NCBI GenBank assembly: GCA_030522415.1
Contig: CM060127.1
Span: forward strand, 15,767,314-15,831,313
Origin: Channallabes apus
Taxonomy: Eukaryota > Chordata > Actinopteri > Siluriformes > Clariidae
DNA: 64,000 nucleotides
Direction: 5' to 3'
Shown here: piece by piece, positions 36,355 through 45,890 of the stretch
Numbering within the stretch: the first letter of the stretch is position 1
How the letters are laid out: each line of letters begins with the position of its first letter
Program-made: the position numbers and the translations under genes
Notes under the pieces: model-generated
What the model saw: only the letters and a program-made list of their open reading frames with translations
Told to the model about the DNA's origin: nothing
The model's database searches: none

Positions 36355-36864
36355 CACTTGTTTTTTTTCCCGTGCAAGAAGGTGTGTTGGGTGACAGACA
36401 TGTGAGGAGGCGGCGGCAAAAAAAAAAAAAAAAAGAAAGAAAGAAAAGAAACTGTACATAAGGAGCTTCAAGTTCGCTAGTGAATCCATCAAAGTAACGA
36501 CAACAGTTAACGTTACTGCTAGTGTTTTTTATGTTTTATTTTTTTTACCCCTTTGACGCACATTCATTACAGCAGGGCAGGTTATAGTCTGTGAATACGA
36601 ACTTCAAACTAACAGCAGATTAAACAGCTAAATGTAAAAGTATAAATATGATCGCTGTCAGTTCTCCTAATCTAATGACGACTGTTTGTCAGAAATGAGT
36701 CTTGTGAAAGAAATTGATATACTACATACTAGAATTTAGTTACAGTTCACCAATAGACAATCCACTTCACACAAATAGTTTTTAAAATGCATTCACTGAC
36801 TGCATCAACAATGACACAAATGAGATTGAACAATGCTGCTGTATGCCATGTCTATGGAGCGATA

Positions 36865-37215
36865 TCGCGGACAATATTCAAATGCAATTGCAAATTGCAT
36901 TTGCAATTGCGTTTCCCATATGTGGACGCACAAAGTGTGCCATAATTCAAATGCAATTGCAAACTTTGCATTACCGTTTGCTGATTCGCCTTTGCGAGCG
37001 CACACTGACTGCCAAATTTCAAATGAAAAAACAAAGTCCATTTGTATTTGTATTTCCCAGGTCTTACACGTCATGAACCTGTCATATTTAAATATCAAAA
37101 TCAATCACCACGTTTGCTTTTTCACTTTCTCTGCGCCGCGCGTCAAGCCGGCCAAAATTCAAACGCAATCGCTAATCCATTTGCAATTGCATTTCCAACA
37201 CGTTACACAGAAACC
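36865..37215. repeat. degenerate repeats of ATTCAAATGCAATTGC
   Basis: The motif attcaaatgcaattgcaaa occurs near 36878, 36945 and, diverged, 37155, and its reverse complement (gcatttgcaattgcgtttcc, catttgcaattgcatttcca) near 36900 and 37175. The copies form interleaved inverted repeats. The downstream part (aggggcgggtctatactgtg, agtgacgtcactcgcactcg) looks like the GC-rich end of a mobile element I cannot name. Confidence 0.55.
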
Positions 37216-37689
37216 TGTCAATCAGCGTCAGGGGCGGGTCTATACTGTGGGGCGGGATTGTATGGGGAGTGACGTCACTCGCACTCGCCGACCAAGAGGG
37301 GGATATTTGAGCACTGGAGGTGAACCGAGATTATCTCATTTGTTTATCAAGAAATAAACACACAAAAATGACAAATCGCATATTTTCTTGCTCCGGAGTG
37401 GACAGAGAAGTTTTTACAAATAAAAATATTTTTAGATCTTCTCCTGTTACAGCCTGCTGGAGCTAAATCTTTCAGAAACGCTGCGTACTGGTGTTATGCG
37501 CTAAAAAGCCTCCCTGCCACTGATTGCCCCCCCCAACGTAACCTCTATCAAATATTATATTACAACATAAATTAATAGGTTTATGATTTACAAATTGCAC
37601 CAAACGAATTTGATTATAAAATAATCTATATAAAAAAAACACATGTAGTATAGGAGGAAAATATATTAATTATATATTATTTTCATATA

Positions 37690-38412
37690 CAACCCCTGGC
37701 AAAAATTCTGGAATCACCCCTCTCAGAAGATGTTCATTCAAATGTTTAATTGTGTAGAAAAAAAAACAAGCACATACATGCCACAAAACTATTTTCACTC
37801 AACAATCCAAACTTCTGGCTGTATAAAACACTTTTTTTTAAAAACAAAGAAAGATAACTATAGTCAATGACAACTGTTTTAACAACTCAAACAGAGGAAA
37901 AAAATATGGAATCACCAAATAAAAACACTACTTGTACTTTGTTGCACCACCTCTGGCTTTTATAACAGCTTGAATTCTCTGAGGCCTGGATTTAACTAAT
38001 GTCCAACAGTATACTTCATCAGTCTGTCTCCAGCTTTGTCTTATTGCAGTTGCCAGATCAGCTTTGCAGGTTGGAGCCTTGTCCTGGACCATTTTCTTTC
38101 ATTTCCACCCCAGATTTTTAATTGGATTAAGGTCCGGACTATTTGCAGGCCATGCCATTGACATTATATGTATTTCCTGTAGGAATGTTTTCACAGATTT
38201 TGCATTATGGCACGATGATTTATCATCCTGAAAAATGATGCTACCATCACCAAACATCCTTTCAATTGATGGAATAAGAAAAGTGTCCAAAATCTCAACA
38301 TAAACTTGTGCATTTATAGAAGATGTAATGACTGTCATGTCTCCCATACCTTTATCTGACATACAACCCCATATCAATAATGATTGTGGAAATTTGCATG
38401 TTTTCTTCAGTC
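37690..38412 (-). mobile_element. truncated Tc1-like transposon inside the hAT-like element
   Basis: The low-coordinate end starts after TA with caacccctggcaaaaattct, a Tc1-type terminal sequence. The minus strand at 38099-38377 encodes MIWGCMSDKGMGDMTVI, SIIFQDDKSSCHNAKSVKTF and WPANSPDLNPIKNL, the DDE core, where the usual Glu after PI is Lys. The copy is cut at 38412, immediately before the right terminus of the outer element, so its N-terminal half and other end are missing. Confidence 0.8.
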
Positions 38413-38460
38413 ATAGGTCCCCACCAATGTCCAGACCAAATCTACGCCCTTGATAAATAA

Positions 38461-39712
38461 TATATAAAATAACAATACAAATAATGTATAATAGTATTAA
38501 ATAGTATTGTATAATTTAATCCATTATTATAATCAAGTTATATATATATCTATCTTTTAATTATATTATTTTATACTAATATTTCTGGTACAGTATTATG
38601 TATGCACCCCTAAAACAAGACTTCCATTCACTCTGCAGTACAAGGCCAGTTGTGCAGAGGGCGCTATAGTTTCAAAAGTGTGAAAATGCATGCAAAAATC
38701 ATCCAGCCATTGGCCTTCTTAGCTTTAACCACAAGATGGTGGTGTTTTCTTTAGACTCAGATTCGATCTTGAGCATTTTACACATATTCTTGTTTCCAGT
38801 CTGTTTCCAACTTTACCTATGAACTATTGATTAAATATTTCCTAAGCCTTATCAAGTGTAATCAAGGTTAACTCATTAAACATTAAGTTCCTAGGGCAAA
38901 GTTAAAAAAAATCATGTGGTGAATGCAACAGCCTTATGAAAAAAAAATAAAAAAGGATCTACAGAATTCAGGTTACTAGTTCAGATCTGAAATCACAGCT
39001 GTTGTACAGCGGTTTGTTAAACCTGATGTCATTTCCTGCTGACAGTTATTGGTCTTTTTCCCAGCAGCTTGGTCTCCCATGGGGCTCCACTGCATTCCCA
39101 CCCAGGGATCGTCTGACATAGTCCACCTGACTTCTCTACAACTGCAAATCTTTTATTTAAAATCTGATTTTGTTTAAAAAAGGAGAAAATCACAAAATAC
39201 GAAATTACAAAAGTATACTCTTAGAAAAAGGCTCTTTAAAGCTTCTTTAGATAGTTACAGTGCTTTGCTTCCTTCCCTGAATCCCCAGGTGATCTTTTGG
39301 CAGTGTTTGTGCCTCTCATCCCAGCTCCAGTATCCAGGGTTTGATTATGAGCTCGAGTTACTGCCTCTGCAGTGGAGGTTTTTTTTTTTTTTTTTTTTTT
39401 TTACATCTTCTTCGATGTCTGATTGGTTTTCTTCTAGGATCTTTGATTTCCTCCCACATGGCAGACAGTGCCAGTAAATGGCCTGGATACTTAAATTTTT
39501 TATAAAGTATAAATGAGTGCTTGAGTATTTAAAAAAAACAAAAAGTGTGTGAATGTGTAGTGACCTTTTTGTACTGGCAACTCTTCCCATTCCCATTCCT
39601 GCCTTGTTCCCAGGACAGGATTTAGATTCAGCAGTTACTGAAGAAAAATGCAAAAGGATACAATGACTACTCCTACAAGCATCATTCAAGTCAAAGCGGG
39701 ACTTCTGATTGT
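38461..39712. other. intergenic, no gene recognised
   Basis: AT-rich sequence with a poly-T run at 39378-39402. No coding similarity, RNA gene or clear element end was recognised. Confidence 0.5.
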
Positions 39713-39960
39713 TCAGAGTAACAGAGCACAGTTATGTTCCCCTGATACGCTAATGCACTTAAAGGTTTTCTCAGTACACCTGAGCCATAATCGCACTGCC
39801 TGCGTCGCATCTAAACGCTGGTCTTCCAGGAACTCCTTTAATGGCCCAAACATGTGGAAATGGCTTGAAGCGAGGTCAGAACTGTACAGGCGATGTGGCA
39901 ATAACTCCCAGCCAAGTTTTTGTAATGTGCAAGTGGTGGTTCCCACAGACTGATTTTCAA
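39713..39960 (-). pseudogene. mariner-type transposase fragment
   Basis: Reads TTTCTLQKLGWELLPHRLYS, then SDLASSHFHMFGPLKEFLED, corresponding to the mariner signature that ends YSPDLAPSDFHLFGPLK around the last catalytic Asp. Only about 75 residues remain. A related fragment lies at 58500-58760. Confidence 0.72.
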
Positions 39961-40203
39961 GAATTAGGCATTCAACTTGGTTAATTTACACGGGTACAAC
40001 TGCTGTTGGCTGCTCGTCCGAGATCATAATTAATAAACATATGGCCTTCTTTAAAACGTTTGCACTATTCAAATGGTTTACTTTGACTAAGTTTCTCATC
40101 CCCGACCTGTGCTTGCTTTCTTCTGTAAATGTCAATTGGTTTTTACGGCCGAATTTACAATAGATTTTATTACAAGTTTCAGTCTGACTTGAAACACCCC
40201 TTG

Positions 40204-40270
40204 TATTACTACTACTACTACTACTACTATTATTATTATTATTATTAGTAGTAGTAGTAGTAGTAGTATT
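40204..40270. repeat. self-complementary (ACT)n-(ATT)n-(AGT)n microsatellite
   Basis: About eight ACT units pass into ATT units and then into about eight AGT units, the reverse complement of ACT, making a near-perfect hairpin of about 25-bp arms. Confidence 0.93.
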
Positions 40271-40944
40271 ATATACATCATTATTATAACAATGATGATA
40301 CCACGTCTCTATTTATTAGCATCACAAAAGATAACCTTGTCTCTGCCCATAAATACCACTAATCTATTTCTTAATGATTCTAGTAGTTCTTCAGTTTCTC
40401 TCTCTAGGGAGACCCATAATGGTTGTATGAGATCTCAGAAACAGATGGTTTCCCTACTGCAAATTATACCACTTTTGGATATTCAAAAGAGAAAACCTTG
40501 TCACACTAGAAAACAGAAAGAAGACATAGAAATGTATAAAGTATATGTACAGTACAGTATGGTAGATGTTAGGACAAAGTCATTTGACAAATAATGCTGT
40601 ATATTGTAATATTTTATGTACAAATACAGTTAAATTCTAATATTATTTACATATATAAAACTACGTATTTTAAGTTTCTAAAGAGCATTTACATTTACAA
40701 GGTCACAAAGTAAAAACTAGCCATTTAAGGAATAATACAGTTATTTTATCTTAACTTTAATTTTTATATTTTTATTTTAATCTATCCTAGTTAAATTCAC
40801 CCTCTATTTTATTTTTCATATTTATTTCCTATTCCAATTCATAGTGTTTTATTTTAAGGTCACGAGCAGTTGTCTAAGCATTTCACTGCATATCGTACTG
40901 TGTATGACTGTGTACGTGACGAATAAAATTTTAATTTGAAAAAA

Positions 40945-41205
40945 AAAATTTGACGGGTACTCCGGTTTCCTCCCACAGTCCAAAGATATGCAGGTTAGGC
41001 TAATTGGCGTTCCTAAATTGCCCATAGTGTGTGATTGGGTGTGTGAGTGTGTGTATGTTTGTGTGCTCTGCGATGGATTGGCACCCTGTCCAGGGTGTAC
41101 CCCGCCTAGTGCCCGAAGTCTCCTGGGATAGGCTCCAGGTCCCCCGCGACCCTGAACACAGGATTAAGCGGTATAGAAAATGAATGAATGAATGAAAAAA
41201 AATTT
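40945..41205 (+). mobile_element. 5'-truncated SINE
   Basis: Starts at gggtactccggtttcctccc and runs through taggctaattggcgttccta, ggattggcaccctgtccagg, tgggataggctccaggtccc and aagcggtatagaaaatgaat to an (aatg)n tail. It is close in sequence to the full copy at 31372-31737, so it is relatively young. Confidence 0.85.
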
Positions 41206-44050
41206 TTTTTGAATTTGAATCAGTAATAAATTAAGTATAAATCCATGAAAATACTTGTAACTCAGGAAAAGACTTTGGAACAAAATGCTTCCATAGACTA
41301 ATAATAGGCTGTAAAACAAGTATTTATACTTACAATTTAATCCAGGTTTGAATTCTTAACCAACTCTATTCCAGAGTTTAGTGGCTATGTAAGAAAAACA
41401 TCTTCCCTCTGCTTCGCCGTGAGTCATCACAAAGCTTCGGGTTAAAATATGCCTGCCTCAGCTGTGTGAAGTACTTTGTCAAATCTTTAAACATTATAAA
41501 CTGCACCTTTTAAGCCAAGATGCAGAAAATCGGCACTGTGTGATGAAGTCGTGGTTAGAATGTAGAGATGTGATCATGGTTAACGGAAGCTAAAGGCATA
41601 CTGAGCAGGCTAAAGGTGATTTATAAAGGCAGACTCAAATGTTTTGACCGTAAAGTATAATGTCAAGTATAGTTTGGAGATATATTTAAAGTGTCAAATA
41701 TTTGAAACACATTTGGAATACTTTTATGTTTATAAAGGCCCCATTATTATTTCTCCTAGATTTAAAGATTATTTCTTCAAAATGGAAACTTTAAATTTAA
41801 TTCTCACCTAAATTTGACCTATGAACACAAGATGTTATCAGTTACCTCACGTCACCCTCTTACCTCCCTTCAGTTCCAAACCTTTGGCTATAACAGTCTG
41901 ATACACCCCTGTAACTGGCAGGAAATTTTGTGTAAATAGGCAGAGCCAATGGTTCTAGGCAAATGTCTTTTCATGTCCTAGCGAGCCTGGCTTCATCCTT
42001 GTCAGTGCATGTTGGGTGTAATTTAATTTCCAGTGAAGCTATCATACTTAGTAAGAATACCACGGTCATGTGTGCCAAGAGAGAAAACACCTTTTAGATG
42101 ATTCTCCATAAAAATAACACTAATGTTCCACGGCGTTGCAGTATAAAAAATGCAATCTTGACAAAGAAGTCCTCAAAAGTATCATTAATATACAGAATCC
42201 ACTTTTGTTCAATGTTAATAAAATGAGACATGAACATGTGTTTGCATTTTGTAGCTGATTTATTTTATATAAAAGTAATGGAACAAAAACGTTTATGTAC
42301 CAATATTAGTGTTTAGGATTGTACCGATTTAACACAGGTAGCACGCTACTAGACACACAATGCTATTGCACACAAGACATTTCATACATATACACATATT
42401 AGACATAAATACAATACATACATTGTCATAAATGCATCATACAAAACTTGTTTTGCACAGGGTTTTACACAAAATGGAAGTGATAGGCATGCTTGCAGTC
42501 TTCATATAAAAAAGCGAAACAAATAGCAAACATACAAACAAACCAACAAAAATAATTGAATAAATTTGGAAGAGCTGCCAAAGTGCTTTCTCTGATGGTC
42601 AACAGAGGAAAAGACAGCAAGACAATTTGGGATGAACGTTTCATGTTTGCATGCTTGATTGGTATGTGAGAATATTAATGAAAGATGAGGTCAGTCCTGA
42701 ACAACAGGAAGTACCATAGGAAACACTAAACTTCCTGCCATTGCAGGAAGTGTGGTTTTAGGTATAGTAATTAGCCTCTGACCTTTGACATAAGAGCGCA
42801 GCCAACTCCCCCTCATCCGCCTGAAGTGTGTGCGTTTATAGCCGCCATGACACAAAACAATGAAAAAAATGGTTTTGACTAGGTTATTTTATCCCAATGT
42901 CATGGGTTTCCATCTCTGCAACCTACCGAGTTTCATCAGTGAGCTAAAACATGGTGATCATTTTCAAGACTTCACAGTGATGTTACTCCTCTTTATTTTC
43001 TCAACAGCCTCAATACTCAACAAGATGAAAACAATCAGTGTTCGGTAATACTGTCACAAGGAGAAGCATTTCGCTCCAAACACTTTATGCATACATTCAG
43101 TTTTAGGAGAACACAAAACCAGAAAGGACATGCTGCTGCAGCGACGCTACAACATTGTCAAGACAAGTCCGGGGGATTACTGTAGGCCGGGTGAAACATG
43201 TCAATGCCATTTCGCTTTAGGAAATGTACTTTCTGTTTGTGTCTTCCTTAAATAAAACACACACACACACACACACACACATACACACACACACACACAC
43301 ATACACACACACACACATGAACAAACACAAGCAAAAGCCAGAGAGGCTGAGAGACAAGGGTTAATGATGAAATTGTACATGAATACACCATAGATAGTTA
43401 TCATTTGAACACAGGTTATGCCATGTAATATAATGAAGTGTAGTACTTTGTGTCTACTGTACTTAATTAAAGGGAATATAATGGAATACATACTATGGTT
43501 TTGCACCCATGGCTCATGAGGAGTGCAGCGGAGTGTAACTATTCAGTACCTCCCTTTTCTTTTGTTAATTAGGTCTGCTGAGTCACTCACCTGTTCATGT
43601 TTATGCAACGTTGCCTTTGTTAGTTTGACTTACAAGTCAGTCACAAATACATACAATCACAGATATGCTTAAAAGTGCATTATCTTAGACTTTGATTTAA
43701 GACAAAGTAAAATTAAAAAAGGTCACTGCCAAACGGCTAAATAGGACATGATGACTAATAACGGTATCAAAACAAGTAAAAATTATTCAGTGGAGGTTGT
43801 ATAAAAAAAGTATTGTCCATACTACAATTGCAATACTTGCATTTAGCTCCTAAGAGTCAATAAAAAAAGTGATAAAAAAAATTCACACAGGTCTGACTGC
43901 TTTGTAAAAAGTAACCTATGAAACCTCTGTCACCTAATGCCTCTATGGCCGACAGATTCTTTAGGTGTCTTTTGTTCGCGTGCCTAACATGCAAACACAA
44001 ATACTTTGACTTCCTCAGGGACCTTTACAGATAAGGGCACTTTCCCAAGC
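41206..44050. other. s1pr2 3' flank, possibly including its 3'UTR
   Basis: No coding exon recognised. The 3'UTR of s1pr2 on the minus strand should lie at the top of this interval, but no signal fixes its end. A perfect hairpin (cttcctgc-catt-gcaggaag) lies at 42731-42750. Confidence 0.4.
43258..43318. repeat. (CA)n microsatellite
   Basis: (ac)n with two interspersed at units. Open frames across it are low-complexity artefacts. Confidence 0.95.
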
Positions 44051-45154
44051 TCAAACACACGTTGTACAGTCCTGCATGATGGGAGTCATCTGATGTTCAT
44101 GTTTGCTCGTGCAGTGGTCCATCGAGCTCGAGCTCTTGAGCTGCATCAAGCAGCGTTCTGCTGGACGGCCGCTCTGGAGGAGCCCCCAGCAGCATAGCAC
44201 GCGCAGGAACTCCCGTCTCATGTCCTTACTGCGCAGTGTGTAGATCAGCGGGTTTAGAGCAGAGTTCAAGGTGGCGATCCCAAAGAAGATTTCGGCCTGG
44301 CTGAGAATGGGACAGGAGGACATCCTGCATGAGGTATCAAGGAGCAGGATACTGAAGGCAGGCAGCCAGCACACAATGAACACACCCAGTACAATGGTCA
44401 CAGTCTTAAGCAGAGCGTAGGAAGGTGAATTAGTGGTTTCCTCATGGCTAGAACGGACGATTAGGTAGATGCGGACATACAGGATGACAATGGAAAGCAG
44501 GATGACGGTGAAGATGGTCACCACAAAGCAGATGTAGCGCCTAGAGTCGAGAGGCAGAACAGCCGAGCATTCAGCCAGATGGTTGATGCAGTTCCAGCCT
44601 AAAATAGGAAGTCCTCCGATAAGGATTGAGGTGACCCAGCATGCCCCAATAAGTAGGAACATGCGGCAGGTCTTATTGGAGCCATAAACCTTGACTTTGG
44701 TTATGGCAATGTAGCGCTCTATAGCAATCGCGAGCAGACTGAACACTGACGCGGACAATGCAATAAAAACAGTCCCTTCTCTTATGAACCACTGCACAGG
44801 CGTTAGCTGAAAAGTTCTTGATCCTGATAGACATATATTGGCGATGTAGGCCGAGCCAGCCAGCAGATCTGAAAATGCTAGATTGCCAATGAAGAAGAAC
44901 ATGGCCGAATGGAACTTTTTGTTTCGGAAAACAGCAATGAGCACCAGGAGGTTCTCCAGAATAATGATGCTGCAGATGATGATGAAGATGATGTTGAGCA
45001 AGCTAGGCCCAACTTTTTGAGATATACGTTCATCCACATCCTTCTGGCTCATGTTCTTGGCACAAATATAGTGCAATCTGATGAGGCTTGAACTGTAGTA
45101 CTGAGAATACTTGCTCTTTGATTGGTCATCGATGCATTTTGGTAGGGGATCCAT
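44051..45154 (-). CDS. s1pr2: sphingosine 1-phosphate receptor 2
   Basis: A seven-transmembrane class A G-protein-coupled receptor for sphingosine 1-phosphate at the plasma membrane, coupling to G12/13, Gq and Gi. In zebrafish its loss (miles apart) blocks heart-tube fusion. The whole protein of 367 residues is in one exon. Landmarks: ENLLVLIAVFRNKKFHSAMF (TM1-loop), LTPVQWFIREGTVFIALSAS (TM3 with the Arg-Glu pair that binds the lipid head group), LLAIAIERYIAI (E/DRY motif), GGLPILGWNCI, TVTIVLGVFIVCWLPAFSIL (TM6), NSALNPLIYTLRSKDMRREF (NPxxY region) and palmitoylation cysteines LCCW. The C-terminus TTCV fits a class I PDZ ligand. The ATG at 45152-45154 has A at -3 and G at +4. It gives an N-terminus longer than in mammals, so a downstream Met (before SQKDVDE) is possible. 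An N-glycosylation site NMS is present. Confidence 0.95.
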   Translation of the reverse strand: MDPLPKCIDDQSKSKYSQYYSSSLIRLHYICAKNMSQKDVDERISQKVGPSLLNIIFIIICSIIILENLLVLIAVFRNKKFHSAMFFFIGNLAFSDLLAGSAYIANICLSGSRTFQLTPVQWFIREGTVFIALSASVFSLLAIAIERYIAITKVKVYGSNKTCRMFLLIGACWVTSILIGGLPILGWNCINHLAECSAVLPLDSRRYICFVVTIFTVILLSIVILYVRIYLIVRSSHEETTNSPSYALLKTVTIVLGVFIVCWLPAFSILLLDTSCRMSSCPILSQAEIFFGIATLNSALNPLIYTLRSKDMRREFLRVLCCWGLLQSGRPAERCLMQLKSSSSMDHCTSKHEHQMTPIMQDCTTCV

Positions 45155-45262
45155 TGTCTCTCTTAAAGTTCACTGCGTTGTCTGTCTGAGATTTTCGGGG
45201 CCAGGAGACTGCACCAAGCCTGGAGTCACGTCTCAGTGGCCCAGGAAGTCCCTCTGGATTGC
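45155..45262 (-). other. s1pr2: 5'UTR part of the s1pr2 coding exon, with splice acceptor
   Basis: At 45263-45264 the minus strand has a pyrimidine-rich acceptor (tttgtgttattctgcag before GCAATCC). S1PR genes typically have one coding exon preceded by one or more untranslated exons, so an upstream exon should lie beyond 45.3 kb. I could not place it. Confidence 0.55.
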
Positions 45263-45747
45263 CTGCAGAATAACACAAAAGCATAGACAGTGAATATATA
45301 TTCCATATATAGCAGAAAATCACAGAAGGCGTTTCTACAACGTTAAACATAACTATAAAAGAATACAAACTTCAAAAAAATATATTGTTCATCAGTTTAG
45401 TATGACATAAAACACTTCAGAATGTTGTTATAGTAAATTCATCTGTGGGGTGGCAAAAGCAAATGCATGACACATTTGACCGCACAACAAAATGCTGATA
45501 TTTATTTTTTTATTTGAAGTGGTTTCCTAATAAACCAGTTATAAGTTAAATGCAAACTTCCCAGTTGAAGCTGTGATGGAAAGTGTGTAAGACACATGAT
45601 CGAAAGCAAGTATGAAGGATTTTAATTGTATTTTTGCATAGACTTATGTGGATCACACAGATGTTCGGGAGTCAAAAATAGCTCTAGCAGAGTTCTGGAA
45701 TTTCCCTTTGAGAAAACGTTCACCATGCCAAAATCTATGCTAGACAT

Positions 45748-45750
45748 ACA

Positions 45751-45821
<71 letters not shown>

Positions 45822-45890
45822 ACACACGTACGTACGCACGCACACACACACACACACACACACACGTACGCACGCACATACACAAACACA
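45748..45890. repeat. long compound (CA)n microsatellite
   Basis: About 70 bp of (ca)n, then a cgtacgtacgcacgcac patch, then more (ca)n. Both strands are open across it, giving low-complexity frames that are not genes. Confidence 0.95.

Larger units (their letters stand above)
33260..38452. mobile_element. hAT-like transposon carrying a captured gene, about 5.2 kb
   Basis: The left end reads caggggcgtagatttagg and the right end, reverse complemented, reads caagggcgtagatttggt. Inverted termini of about 24 bp have four mismatches. Both are bordered by ataaataa (33252-33259 and 38453-38460), an 8-bp duplication as hAT elements make, and the ends fit the hAT pattern CAnGG. The flanks are AT-rich, so the duplication could be partly chance. 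No hAT transposase was found inside. Instead the interior holds a five-exon ULP/SMC5-like gene (34430-35424), a pair of inverted minisatellite arms, an ATTGCAAAT-rich repeat and a truncated Tc1 copy. Confidence 0.65.

Noticed and set aside
36833..37357. 174-codon open frame
   Set aside because: It runs through the interleaved ATTGCAAAT repeats and shows no domain. It looks like an artefact of repeat composition.
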